Assembly (NCBI GenBank): GCA_017996395.1
Contig: JAGOHA010000012.1
Location: 1-51,399, forward strand
Reading direction: 5' to 3'
From: Acidobacteriota bacterium
Lineage (GTDB): Bacteria > Acidobacteriota > JAAYUB01
DNA: 51,399 nt
Made by a program: the position numbers and the translations under genes. Shown one piece after another: positions 35,888 to 45,789 of the stretch (position 1 is its first letter; each line of letters begins with the position of its first letter). The notes below the pieces were generated by a model that was not told where the DNA came from, did not search any database, and saw nothing but the letters and a program-made list of their open reading frames with translations.

Positions 35888-37282
35888 ATGGCGGACGACA
35901 TGAAGCAGGATCCCGAAGTCGAACGCCGCGACAACCCGGCGGCGGCCGCCGCCGAGGATGACGACGACGCCCGCCGGATGGTGATCAACATCGGCCCGTC
36001 GCATCCGGCGATGCACGGCATCATCCGCATCGTGACCGAGCTCGAAGGAGAGACGGTCCGCAAGGCCGAGATCGAGATCGGCTACCTGCACCGGGCTTTC
36101 GAGAAAAGCGCCGAGCACGTGGGCTGGAACGGCGTCATGCCGTACACCGATCGGCTGAACTACGTCTCGCCCCTGATCAACAACTTCGGATACTGCATGG
36201 CGGTGGAGAAACTGATGGGCATCCGTCCGCCGGAGCGGGCGGAGTACATCCGCACCATCATGGCCGAGCTGTCCCGCGTCGGCGACCACCTCACCTGCGT
36301 CGGTGCCTCGGCCATGGAGCTGAACGCCTTCACCGCGTTCCTCTACTTCATGGCCGCCCGCGAACTCATCTATGAGCTGGTGGAAGACGTCACCGGCGCC
36401 CGGATCACCATCGCCTACGGCCGGGTGGGCGGCGTCCGCGCCGACCTGCCCGAGGGATTCATCCCCAAGGCGCTCGGTTTCTTCAAGACCATCCGGAAGA
36501 ACATCGCCGAGGTGCATGGCCTGCTGACCCGCAACCGGATCTTCTACGACCGGATGCGCGACACCGGCGTGATCCGCGCCGCCGACGCCCTCGACTACGG
36601 CATCATGGGCCCCTTCCTCCGCGGCACCGGGATCGCCCACGACCTGCGCAAAACCGAACCGTACCACATGTACTCCCGGGTGGAATTCGCCGTGCCCACC
36701 GGCACGCGGGGCGACAACTATGACCGGTATCTCGTCCGGATGGAGGAGATGGAGCAGAGCCTGCGCATCTGCGAACAGTGCTTCAAACAGATGGCGCCCG
36801 GTGCCCACCAGGCGGACATCCCGCCCGAGTATCTCGACGCCAACCAGATGGTGGACGCGGCCAAGCACGCCCGGACCGAATGCCTGATCGACCGGGAAGC
36901 CCGCCTCAGCCCGAACATGGAGGGCCAGGAGCACCGCCACAAGCGCCAGGTGATCGCCGACGACAAAACCGCGGCCATGCCCTCCCTGGGCAAGACGTAC
37001 AGCAACATCGAGTCGCTGATGAATCACTTCATGCTTGTCATGAACTGTCACGGCATCCGTCCGCCCGCCGGCGAGGCCTACGCCGCCGTGGAGGGCGCCA
37101 ACGGCGAGCTGGGTTTCTATGTGGTGAGCGACGGCACCGGCTACCCCTACCGGGTGCGGGTGCATCCGCCCTGCTTCCCCATCGTCTCCTCGCTGGAGCA
37201 GATCCTGGTGGGCGGCATGGTGGCCGACATCATCGCCACCTTCGGCAGTGTCAACATGATCGGCGGCGAGCTGGACCGGTGA
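35888..37282 (+). CDS. nuoD: NADH-quinone oxidoreductase subunit D, with insertion
   Basis: NuoD helps form the quinone pocket. It shows INIGPSHPAMHGIIR, LHRAFEKSAEH, TDRLNYVSPLINN, LTCVGASAMELN and YGRVGGVRADLP. The ending has GELGFYVVSDGTGYPYRVRV and ATFGSVNMIGGELDR. The protein has 464 residues against about 400 in typical stand-alone NuoD. An acidic N-tail adds some; the rest is an extra charged stretch between CEQCFKQM (near 295) and MNHFMLV (near 378), including NMEGQEHRHKRQV. GAGG before the ATG supports the start. Confidence 0.95.
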   Translation: MADDMKQDPEVERRDNPAAAAAEDDDDARRMVINIGPSHPAMHGIIRIVTELEGETVRKAEIEIGYLHRAFEKSAEHVGWNGVMPYTDRLNYVSPLINNFGYCMAVEKLMGIRPPERAEYIRTIMAELSRVGDHLTCVGASAMELNAFTAFLYFMAARELIYELVEDVTGARITIAYGRVGGVRADLPEGFIPKALGFFKTIRKNIAEVHGLLTRNRIFYDRMRDTGVIRAADALDYGIMGPFLRGTGIAHDLRKTEPYHMYSRVEFAVPTGTRGDNYDRYLVRMEEMEQSLRICEQCFKQMAPGAHQADIPPEYLDANQMVDAAKHARTECLIDREARLSPNMEGQEHRHKRQVIADDKTAAMPSLGKTYSNIESLMNHFMLVMNCHGIRPPAGEAYAAVEGANGELGFYVVSDGTGYPYRVRVHPPCFPIVSSLEQILVGGMVADIIATFGSVNMIGGELDR

Positions 37283-37321
37283 GCCGTTCGAGCGCCGGCC
37301 GAAACGTGCAAGGATGACGCC

Positions 37322-37789
37322 ATGGAGCTTTCGGACCAGTTGAAACAGACGCTCGACGCGCTCAAGGAGCAGTTCCCGAAGGGACTCAGCGTCCTGATGC
37401 CTGCCCTGCACGCCGTTCAGGCGGAGCACAACCACATTCCCTCGGAGCTGGAGCAGCCGCTCGCCGCCTACCTGGACATCCCCGCTGAGATCGTCCACGA
37501 AGTGAGCACATTTTATTTCATGTTCAACAACCGGCCGGTGGGCCGCCATCACATCTATATCTGCGGCAACCTGTCCTGCTGGCTGCGCGGCGCCGAGACG
37601 CTGCGCGACCATCTGGCCGATCGTCTGGGTATCCAGCCGGGCGAAACGACGACCGACGGCCGGTTCACCCTGTCGGTGGTCGAGTGTCTCGGAATGTGCG
37701 ACCACGCCCCGGTCATGCTGCTGGACGGCGAGTTCCACCCGGACCTGACGGTGGAGAGCATCGACCGGATCCTGGCCGGTCTGTCATAG
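37322..37789 (+). CDS. nuoE: NADH-quinone oxidoreductase subunit E
   Basis: NuoE is the thioredoxin-fold [2Fe-2S] (N1a) subunit of the NADH-dehydrogenase module. The cluster cysteines lie in ICGNLSCWLRGAETL and VECLGMCDHAPVM. VSTFYFMFNNRPVGRH precedes them. The 155 residues are normal. AAGGA seven bases upstream supports the ATG. It works with NuoF and NuoG. Confidence 0.95.
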   Translation: MELSDQLKQTLDALKEQFPKGLSVLMPALHAVQAEHNHIPSELEQPLAAYLDIPAEIVHEVSTFYFMFNNRPVGRHHIYICGNLSCWLRGAETLRDHLADRLGIQPGETTTDGRFTLSVVECLGMCDHAPVMLLDGEFHPDLTVESIDRILAGLS

Positions 37790-37795
37790 AGGAAT

Positions 37796-39070
<1,275 letters not shown>

Positions 39071-39075
39071 TAGCC

Positions 39076-40671
39076 ATGGACAAGATCACCGTCACCATCA
39101 ACGGACGCACCATCGAGGCCATACCCGGCCAGTCGGTCCTGCAAACCGCCCTTGACAACGGCATTCACATCCCCCACTACTGCTACCATCCCGGCTTGCC
39201 GGTCGCGGGCAACTGCCGGATGTGCCTGGTGGAGATCGAGGGCGTCCCGAAGCTGCAGATCGCGTGCGGCACGACGGTGCGCGACGGCATGGTGGTCTGG
39301 TCCAACAACGACCGCGTCCGCCAGGCGGTCCGCCACGTGCTCGAGTTCCTGCTCATCAACCACCCCGTGGACTGCCCCGTCTGCGACCAGGCCGGCGAAT
39401 GCGGCCTCCAGGAATACTACATGCTGGTGGGCCGGTACGACAGCCGGTTTGCCGAAAACAAAGTGGTCAAGCACAAGAAGGCCACGCCCATCGGCCGCTG
39501 GGTCATGCTGGACCAGGAACGGTGCATCCTCTGTTCGCGGTGCGTGCGTTTCACCCGCGAAATCACCAAGACCAACGAGATGGCGATCTTCAACCGCGGC
39601 GACCACGCCGAGATCGACGTCTTCCCCGGCGGCGAGCTCCACAATCGCTATTCGGCCAACATCGTGGACATCTGCCCCGTCGGCGCGCTGACCTGCCGGG
39701 ACTTCCGATTCCGTTGCCGCGTCTGGTACCTGAAGCAGTCGCCGTCTGTCTGCCCCGGCTGCGCCCGCGGCTGCAACATCGCCATCCACTTCAATCCCGA
39801 GCGGCCGCATCATGCCGGCGGCCGCCGCGTCCTGCGGTTCAAACCGCGACCGAACCCGCACGTCAACGCGTTCTGGCTCTGCGACGACGGGCGCTACTGC
39901 TACCCGTTCATCGACGACCACCGCCTGCGGTTCGCCGCGCTGCGCGAGGAGGGCGGCGTCCGCCAGCTGTACCTGAAGGACGCCCTGGACCGGCTGGCCG
40001 ACTGGCTGCGGGCTTCCCGGGCCGGCCGGACCGCGTACATCCTGTCGGCGGACGCCTCCAACGAGGAGTTGTTCGCCGCCCGCAAGCTGATGCGCGATGC
40101 GCTGGGCGTCCGCTGCCTGCTCCCCGACACGGGCCTGCGGACCGGCGACGCCGACGACTTCCTGATCTGCGAGGACAAGCACCCCAACGCCCGCGGCGCC
40201 CGGATCCTCTTCGGCCTCGCCGAGAACGACCCGGTCGCCCCGGACCGGCTCGGGGCCGCGCTGGGCGCCGAGCCGCCCGAGCTGCTGCTGGTCAACCGGG
40301 CGGACCTGCCCGGCCCCCTGCGGGACAAGCTCCTCGCCGCGGGCACGCGCCTCGTCTTTCTGGGCACCAATGACAACGCCACGGCCGCCGCCGCCCACCT
40401 CGTTGTACCCCTGGCCGTTTTCGCCGAACAGGCGGGCACGTTCACCAACATCGAGGGCCGGGTGCAGAAGTTCGAGCTGGCCGTACCGCCCCTGGGCGAT
40501 GCGGCGCCGGAATGGTCGGTTCACCAGGGTCTGGCCGAGCGCCTCGGCATCGACCTGGCGTTCCCGGGTCCCGCGGCCATCTTCCGCCAGCTGGCCGCCG
40601 AAGTGGACGCGTTTCGGGGCCTGAGCCACGAGAGCCTGACACCCTATGGAGCCATGATCCGCCATGAGTGA
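39076..40671 (+). CDS. nuoG: NADH-quinone oxidoreductase subunit G, short form
   Basis: NuoG holds several Fe-S clusters of the electron wire. The [2Fe-2S] ligands are in HYCYHPGLPVAGNCRMCLV with IACGT, the His/Cys N3-type block in HPVDCPVCDQAGECGLQEY, and a [4Fe-4S] block in CILCSRCVRFTREI with ICPVGALTC. CPGCARGCN and a later WLCDDG suggest the extra N7-type cluster. The molybdopterin-like C-terminal region is short: 531 residues in total against roughly 680-900 in many homologues. It overlaps nuoH by eight bases. Confidence 0.94.
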   Translation: MDKITVTINGRTIEAIPGQSVLQTALDNGIHIPHYCYHPGLPVAGNCRMCLVEIEGVPKLQIACGTTVRDGMVVWSNNDRVRQAVRHVLEFLLINHPVDCPVCDQAGECGLQEYYMLVGRYDSRFAENKVVKHKKATPIGRWVMLDQERCILCSRCVRFTREITKTNEMAIFNRGDHAEIDVFPGGELHNRYSANIVDICPVGALTCRDFRFRCRVWYLKQSPSVCPGCARGCNIAIHFNPERPHHAGGRRVLRFKPRPNPHVNAFWLCDDGRYCYPFIDDHRLRFAALREEGGVRQLYLKDALDRLADWLRASRAGRTAYILSADASNEELFAARKLMRDALGVRCLLPDTGLRTGDADDFLICEDKHPNARGARILFGLAENDPVAPDRLGAALGAEPPELLLVNRADLPGPLRDKLLAAGTRLVFLGTNDNATAAAAHLVVPLAVFAEQAGTFTNIEGRVQKFELAVPPLGDAAPEWSVHQGLAERLGIDLAFPGPAAIFRQLAAEVDAFRGLSHESLTPYGAMIRHE

Positions 40672-41740
40672 GATCGCGCACGCCCTGATCGTCACCGGGT
40701 ACATTCTGTCGGTGGTGCTCACCCTGGCGGCCCTGCTCACCTGGATGGAGCGGAAGCAGAGCGCTCTGATGCAGGACCGGATCGGCGCCAATCGCGCCAG
40801 CATTCTGGGCTTCCGGGCCATCGGGCTGTTCCACATCATCGCCGACTCGCTGAAGATGTTTCTCAAGGAGGACTTCGTCCCCGCCCGGGGCGTCCGGCTG
40901 TTCCACACCCTGGCGCCGTTTATCTCGGCGTTCTGCGCCCTGGCGATATTCGCCTGCATCCCCTTCGGGCCGGCCCTGCCGCTCGGCGACACCACCTTGA
41001 ACCTGTGGATCTTCGATTCCAACATCTCCCTGCTGTATGTGCTCGCGCTCGGGTCGCTGGGCATCTACGGCATCTTCTTCGCCGGCTGGTCGTCGCACAA
41101 CAAGTTCGCCTACCTCGGCGCCATGCGCGGCGCCGCCCAGATGCTGTCGTACGAGATCACGCTGGGCATTTCGCTGATCGGCCTGATCATGGTCTATGGC
41201 TCCCTGAGCCTGAACGAAATCATCCACTACCAGGGGCATCAGCTCTTCGGATTCCTGCCGGCCTGGGGGGTGGTTCTCCAGCCGCTGGCCTGCCTGATTT
41301 TCCTGACCGCGGGCATCGCCGAATCGAAGCGCAACCCCTTCGACATGCCCGAAGGCGAGTCCGAAATCATCGGTTACTTCACCGAGTACAGCAGCATGAA
41401 ATTCGGCCTGTTCTTCCTGGCCGATTTCATCGAGGTGGTGGTGGTGGCCGCCCTGGTGACCGTGCTGTTCTTCGGCGGCTGGCAGGTCCCGTACCTGCTG
41501 GCGGACGGATTTCATCTGCCGGGCGGCACGCACTGGGGGCTGACGCCGCTGGCCGTCGGGTTGATTCAGGTGGGCGCGTTCTGCGTCAAGCTGTTTTTCT
41601 TCTGCTGGCTGCAGCTGACGATCCGCTGGACGCTCCCCCGCTTCCGGTACGACCAGCTCATGCGCCTGGGGTGGCAGTTCCTGCTGCCGCTGTCCATCGC
41701 CAACATCCTCGTGACCGGGATCATCCTGGTGTGCAGGTGA
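40664..41740 (+). CDS. nuoH: NADH-quinone oxidoreductase subunit H
   Basis: NuoH is the membrane subunit that contacts the quinone chamber. The 358 residues form about eight membrane helices. Conserved stretches are TWMERKQSALMQDRIGANRA, ADSLKMFLKEDFVPA, FAGWSSHNKFAYLGAMRGAA, AESKRNPFDMPEGESEI and YSSMKFGLFFLADF. PRFRYDQLMRLGWQFLLP closes the protein. Its ATG lies inside the end of nuoG. Confidence 0.96.
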   Translation: MSEIAHALIVTGYILSVVLTLAALLTWMERKQSALMQDRIGANRASILGFRAIGLFHIIADSLKMFLKEDFVPARGVRLFHTLAPFISAFCALAIFACIPFGPALPLGDTTLNLWIFDSNISLLYVLALGSLGIYGIFFAGWSSHNKFAYLGAMRGAAQMLSYEITLGISLIGLIMVYGSLSLNEIIHYQGHQLFGFLPAWGVVLQPLACLIFLTAGIAESKRNPFDMPEGESEIIGYFTEYSSMKFGLFFLADFIEVVVVAALVTVLFFGGWQVPYLLADGFHLPGGTHWGLTPLAVGLIQVGAFCVKLFFFCWLQLTIRWTLPRFRYDQLMRLGWQFLLPLSIANILVTGIILVCR

Positions 41741-41745
41741 GCCGG

Positions 41746-42276
41746 ATGGCCAAGCCCAAACTCAACATACTGGAGCGACTGTACCTGCCGGAGATCCTCC
41801 GCGGCCTGCTCATCACGACCCGGCACCACTTCGCGAACCTGGCCGTGCACATCCTCCACCGGGTCGGCCTGGCCAAGGGGAAACGGGGGGCGGTGACCTT
41901 CCAGTATCCCGAGGATCCCCGCCCGGTGGCCCGCCGGCTGCGCGCCCGCCACCGCCTGATGAAGCGCCCGGACGGCTCCACCCGCTGCGTCGCCTGCATG
42001 ATGTGCGAGACCATCTGCCCGGCCCATTGCATCTACATCGTGGCGGACGAGCACCCCGACCCGCGGATCGAGAAGCGGCCGCAATCGTTCGACATCGACC
42101 TGGGGATCTGCGTGATGTGCGGCTATTGCGTGGAGGCGTGCCCGGAGGATGCCATCCGCATGGACACCTACATCACGGAGACATCCTCCTTCACCCGCGA
42201 AGGCATGCTGCTGACCATCGACGACTTGATGAATCACCACAACGAGGACAACTTCCCCAAACGCACCTCATCCTGA
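41746..42276 (+). CDS. nuoI: NADH-quinone oxidoreductase subunit I
   Basis: NuoI carries clusters N6a and N6b between NuoG and NuoB. The ligands are CVACMMCETICPAHCI and CVMCGYCVEACPEDAI, a standard pair of [4Fe-4S] motifs. The 176 residues end with MNHHNEDNFPKR. I chose ATG 41746 with AGGTGA five bases upstream; GTG 41737 is possible. It is the last nuo gene here. The usual nuoJKLMN do not follow; the next gene is a PilZ protein on the other strand. Confidence 0.95.
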   Translation: MAKPKLNILERLYLPEILRGLLITTRHHFANLAVHILHRVGLAKGKRGAVTFQYPEDPRPVARRLRARHRLMKRPDGSTRCVACMMCETICPAHCIYIVADEHPDPRIEKRPQSFDIDLGICVMCGYCVEACPEDAIRMDTYITETSSFTREGMLLTIDDLMNHHNEDNFPKRTSS

Positions 42277-42357
42277 ACGCCCTCTGCCCGCGCCGTCACG
42301 GACCGGCACCCGCCGCCTGCCTGCGGACAATGCCATTGATGATATTTTTGACTCGGC

Positions 42358-42654
42358 TCAGCGGATCGGCCAGTTGGCCGGAGTCGTCTCCAGGTGACCG
42401 CCCAACAAGTTGCCGTTGATCCACATCACCCGGAGGTGGATATCGGTCTTGAACTGCGGGCTCTCGAGCCGTCCCTGCAGGCTGTCACCGGCTTGCAACG
42501 GCAGCGGTAGTTCACTCTGAAAGCAGATGCCGCTCTTGCTGACGTTGACCGTGGTGATGTTGGCGCTGATGGCGCGCCCGCGGCCGTCCTCGGCCTGCAG
42601 GTGTAGTCTGAGACGGATGGGAACCCGCTTCTCCTTGCGAAGATTGTTGAGCAT
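42358..42654 (-). CDS. PilZ domain protein (possible c-di-GMP effector)
   Basis: This 98-residue protein is a single PilZ domain. It has the RxxxR motif in KRVPIRLRL (R10, R14) and the NxSxxG motif in VNVSKSGICF (N37, S39, G42), which together bind cyclic di-GMP in active members. There is no membrane segment. AGGGA just upstream supports the ATG. It lies downstream of the VWFA genes on the same strand with a 48-base gap and could share their transcript. It would act as a c-di-GMP receptor through an unknown partner. Confidence 0.88.
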   Translation of the reverse strand: MLNNLRKEKRVPIRLRLHLQAEDGRGRAISANITTVNVSKSGICFQSELPLPLQAGDSLQGRLESPQFKTDIHLRVMWINGNLLGGHLETTPANWPIR

Positions 42655-42702
42655 GCGTCCCTGCCCTATCTGGAGTCAGTGTGGTAAACGGACGGTATTG
42701 TA

Positions 42703-43653
42703 TCACCGACCGGGGTGAAAATAGCCGCGTCGTGTATAAATTTTGAAAGTTCCCGGCTGGGTCAACTTGACGTCGAGTCGCCGGAAGGACGCCTGGGCTG
42801 GCGTGGCGGTTGGATGGAAACCGATCCGATACTGGTGGCGCAGCTCGGTGGCCAGACCGGCGGTCACCCGGTCCAGTTCCTGCAGGTCTGCGGGCACGAA
42901 CAGGCGACCGCCGCTCAGGTCGGCCAGGTCCGACATCTCGCGGCCCGCCGCATCCCGGGAAACGTCGTCCAGATCGAAGAGTGTCTCCGCCCGGCGTTTC
43001 TGCAGCGCGATGAAGTAGACCTGGACGTCGCTGTTTCTGGCCTTGGCCAGGACGTCGGGAAATCCGTAGTGGCTGTCCTTGTCTTCGCCATCGGAGATGA
43101 CCACGAGCGCCTTGCGCTCGAATTTCCCCCGGGCGATATGCTCCATGCCCAGGTAGAGGGCATCCCACAGCGGCGTGCCGCCGCCCGCCAGCATCCGCTC
43201 GAGGATGGCGTCCTTCACGTCGTCCCGGTCCTGGGTGAAGTCCAGCAGCAGTTCCGCCTGGTCGTGGGCGAAATCGACGACGAACACCTGGTTGTCCGGG
43301 TTGGAGTATTTGAGGAAAGCCAGCACCGCCTCGTTGACCAGGTTGAGCCGCTCCCGCATGCTGCCGCTGGTGTCGATGACCAGCCCGAGCGAAATCGGCA
43401 GATCAGCCGGATGGAACAGGGCAAGCTCCTGAAGGACCCCTTCGTCGTAAACCCGGAAGTCGTCGGCTTTGAGCGCGTCCACCCGCTGGCCGGCCTCGTT
43501 GAGGACCGTCACGTCGAGGGTGACCATCCGCACCTGGACGCCGATGCGATAGTCATCGCGCTGCCGGTCCTGAGCCAGGACGGCTCCGCCCATCCACATG
43601 GCCGCGATCAGAACCAGCGCCACGCATCGGCCGACGTCACTGGCGCGGCGCAT
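42703..43653 (-). CDS. secreted VWFA-domain protein (Acidobacterial type)
   Basis: This is a 316-residue protein with an N-terminal signal-like segment (MRRASDVGRCVALVLIAAMW...AVLA). A short beta region follows (VTLDVTVLNEAGQRVDAL, FRVYDEG). The VWA domain has an intact MIDAS start, VIDTSGSM (D94, S96, S98), GGTPLWDAL and VVISDGEDKDS. The end LRHQYRIGFHP...RRGYFHPGR matches the family known as VWFA-related Acidobacterial domain, of unknown function. ATG 43653 is chosen for GAAGG about five bases upstream; a TTG at 43677 also fits the frame. It overlaps the upstream paralogue by 17 bases. Confidence 0.87.
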   Translation of the reverse strand: MRRASDVGRCVALVLIAAMWMGGAVLAQDRQRDDYRIGVQVRMVTLDVTVLNEAGQRVDALKADDFRVYDEGVLQELALFHPADLPISLGLVIDTSGSMRERLNLVNEAVLAFLKYSNPDNQVFVVDFAHDQAELLLDFTQDRDDVKDAILERMLAGGGTPLWDALYLGMEHIARGKFERKALVVISDGEDKDSHYGFPDVLAKARNSDVQVYFIALQKRRAETLFDLDDVSRDAAGREMSDLADLSGGRLFVPADLQELDRVTAGLATELRHQYRIGFHPTATPAQASFRRLDVKLTQPGTFKIYTRRGYFHPGR

Positions 43654-44545
43654 AATAGCCTTCGCGATGATGGACAAAGAGCTTGGGCAGACCCGGCGGC
43701 GGATCCAGTTTGAGGGTGATCTTGCGCCAGGTGGCGTCCCGCCGCGTGTTGGACGGGATATAACCCAGCACGTACTGGTGGCGCAGCTCGGAATGGATCA
43801 GCTCGACGAAGTAGTCGAGCTCCTCGAGCGAGTTGGGGAAAAACACCCGGCCGCCCGTCATCCGGCTGAGCTCCTGGACGATGCCTTCGCCGTAGCCCTC
43901 GGTGCCGTGCTCGCCCAGCACGTAAATCTGGCAGTCGACCTCGCGGGCGAACTCCTTGATCTCGGCGAAAGTGTAGCGGCTGTGATTGTCCTCGCCGTCG
44001 GTGATGACGATCAGGGCCTTCTTGGCGTGGCGGCACTGGCGGATCTTGTCCAAGCCAATGTAAATGGCGTCAAACAGGGCCGTGCTGCCCCGGGCTTCTG
44101 AGTCGGAAATCTTTCCCTGGATCTGCCGCAGGTCGGTGGTGATGTCCTGGGCCAGCCGCGCCCGGTCGCTGAAGAGCACCAGGAAGAACTCGTCCTGACG
44201 GGTCCCGTCATCGAGGAACCCGATGGCGCTCTGACGGGCCTTGTTGATCTTGGGCTTCATGCTGTAGCTGGTGTCGAAGATCAGGCCGATGCTCACCGGC
44301 GACGCTTCGCTGGTGAAGTTCACCACCTCCTGCTCCACCTTGTCTTCGTACACCTTGAAATGTTCGGCTTGCAGCCCGGTGACGAACCGGTTCAGGGAGT
44401 CGGAAACGGCTACGCGCACGCGCACACTGTCCACGTTCACCCGGATGGATGAGTACATGTCCGAGTCGGCGGTCTGCGTCTGTGCGGCTCCCCAGATTGC
44501 GAGAACGCCGATGACGGCCAGAATGGTCAGGGTTCGTTGCACCAT
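43637..44545 (-). CDS. secreted VWFA-domain protein (Acidobacterial type), paralogue
   Basis: This 302-residue protein has a signal peptide (MVQRTLTILAVIGVLAIWGA, cleaved near AAQTQ). The family layout follows: VRVRVAVSDSLNRFVTGL, FKVYEDKVEQEVVNF, MIDAS motif FDTSYSMKP (D91, S93, S95), GSTALFDAIYIGLD and VITDGEDNHSRYT. The end is LRHQYVLGYIPSN then REGYYAPRQ. It is paralogous to the next gene and translationally coupled to it. VWA domains bind protein ligands through a metal ion, so an envelope adhesion or assembly role is possible but unproven. GGGAG six bases before the ATG supports the start. Confidence 0.88.
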   Translation of the reverse strand: MVQRTLTILAVIGVLAIWGAAQTQTADSDMYSSIRVNVDSVRVRVAVSDSLNRFVTGLQAEHFKVYEDKVEQEVVNFTSEASPVSIGLIFDTSYSMKPKINKARQSAIGFLDDGTRQDEFFLVLFSDRARLAQDITTDLRQIQGKISDSEARGSTALFDAIYIGLDKIRQCRHAKKALIVITDGEDNHSRYTFAEIKEFAREVDCQIYVLGEHGTEGYGEGIVQELSRMTGGRVFFPNSLEELDYFVELIHSELRHQYVLGYIPSNTRRDATWRKITLKLDPPPGLPKLFVHHREGYYAPRQ

Positions 44546-44622
44546 CCGCTGCTCCCTCTCATGCCCGGTGGATGCGCGCGCTGTTTCTTAGGATGCAACA
44601 GACCGTCAATAATCTCACGCTC

Positions 44623-44628
44623 ATTATA
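44623..44628 (-). promoter_or_regulatory. -10 element upstream of the VWFA genes
   Basis: A perfect TATAAT reads on the minus strand (44628-44623), about 78 bases before the VWFA start. No convincing -35 is seen 16-18 bases further upstream. On the plus strand the same stretch includes TATACAAT (44625-44632). A separate plus-strand TATACT (44712-44717) could serve the PflX-like gene. Confidence 0.4.
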
Positions 44629-44776
44629 CAATAGCCATCGCAACCGGGATCCGTGCGCACGGCCGTGATACGAATCGGGCCGGCAATGGAAGTCCTGGAA
44701 ATCAACCGGTGTATACTGGACTCACCGCGCGATTGTTTCAAACGCCGGCCGCCCGGCCCCCGCGTGAGGCTTGAAG

Positions 44777-45715
44777 ATGAACGGCACCCGTCGGCCCGTC
44801 TACCTGGACACCCTGGCCGCCGGACGGTTCCCCGCCCTGCTGGCAGCGCTTCGCCGTCACGCCCGGTCGTGCGATCTCTGTCCCCATGCCTGCGGTGTCG
44901 ACCGGCTGGCCGACGCGCGCGGTCGATGCCGCACCGGCCGCCACGCCGTCGTGGCCAGTGCGTCCCCCCATTTCGGCGAAGAGGGACCCATCTCGGGTTA
45001 TGCCGGCAGCGGCACCATCTTCTTCGCCCACTGCAACCTGTTTTGCGTGTTCTGCCAGAACAGCGATATCTCGCACGGCGACGGCGGCGAGCCGCTGGAC
45101 GCCCGTGAGCTGGCCGGGATCATGCTGCGATTGCAACAGCTCGGCTGCCACAACATCAATCTGGTCACCCCCTCCCACGTCATTCTCCAAGTGGTGGAGG
45201 CCGTGGCCCTGGCCGCGACGGACGGATTGCGCGTGCCCATCGTGTACAATTCGGGCGGATACGACAGCGCCGCCAGCATCCGGTTGCTGCACGAGGTGGT
45301 GGACATCTACATGCCCGATCTGAAATTCCTGGATGCGGCGGCGGCGGCGCGCTGGACCATCGCCCCCGATTACCCGGAGCGGGCCCGGGAAGCCGTCCGG
45401 GCGATGCAGGCCGGTGTCGGGGATCTGGTCATCGGACCGGACGGCGTCGCCATCCGGGGCCTGCTGGTGCGCCACCTCGTGCTGCCCGGCATGACGGCGG
45501 ACAGTATCGCGGTGTTGCGCTTTCTGGCTGAGTCGGTATCACGCCGGGTGTACGTCAACATCATGAGCCAGTACCACCCCTGCCACCAGGCGCGTGCGCA
45601 TCCCCTGCTTCAACGCGCTCTCCTCGCCGAGGAGTATCAGGCGGTGGGCGAGTACGCACGATCCGCAGGCCTGGAGCGCGCTGAATTCCAATCCCGCTGG
45701 TTCCGGGCCCGCTGA
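44777..45715 (+). CDS. PflX-like radical SAM protein
   Basis: This 312-residue protein has the radical SAM motif in HCNLFCVFCQN (CX3CX2C). N-terminal cysteines in CDLCPHACGVDR and RGRCRTG may bind a second cluster. GPISGYAGSGTIFF precedes the core, and NLVTPSHVILQV, YNSGGYDS and DIYMPDLKF follow. The pattern matches the PflX (COG1313) group, related to pyruvate-formate-lyase activating enzymes but of unknown substrate. No glycyl-radical enzyme gene is in the window. ATG 44777 is favoured by TGAGG seven bases upstream; the frame is also open from TTG 44771. Confidence 0.85.
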   Translation: MNGTRRPVYLDTLAAGRFPALLAALRRHARSCDLCPHACGVDRLADARGRCRTGRHAVVASASPHFGEEGPISGYAGSGTIFFAHCNLFCVFCQNSDISHGDGGEPLDARELAGIMLRLQQLGCHNINLVTPSHVILQVVEAVALAATDGLRVPIVYNSGGYDSAASIRLLHEVVDIYMPDLKFLDAAAAARWTIAPDYPERAREAVRAMQAGVGDLVIGPDGVAIRGLLVRHLVLPGMTADSIAVLRFLAESVSRRVYVNIMSQYHPCHQARAHPLLQRALLAEEYQAVGEYARSAGLERAEFQSRWFRAR

Positions 45716-45748
45716 GTATTCAAGCTTTCGTTCAGGCTGACGCCGTTA

Positions 45749-45754
45749 TACAAT
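45749..45754 (+). promoter_or_regulatory. possible -10 element for the glgP-dedA unit
   Basis: TACAAT lies within TTATACAATA in the 74-base gap before glgP, 35 bases before its ATG. The -35 match (TTTCGT, 726-731 of the same kilobase) is weak. Confidence 0.3.
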
Positions 45755-45789
45755 ACGGATTCGACCGACCTCAGACCGGGAGATGGAAT

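Noticed and set aside
35309..37738. About 800-codon open frame on the minus strand across nuoB to nuoE
   Set aside because: The plus strand encodes unmistakable complex I subunits here; the antisense frame has no motif and is His/Val/Gly/Asp-rich.
44546..44776. tRNA or riboswitch in the VWFA/PflX-like divergent gap
   Set aside because: Only -10-like elements are evident; no extended stem structure was found by eye.
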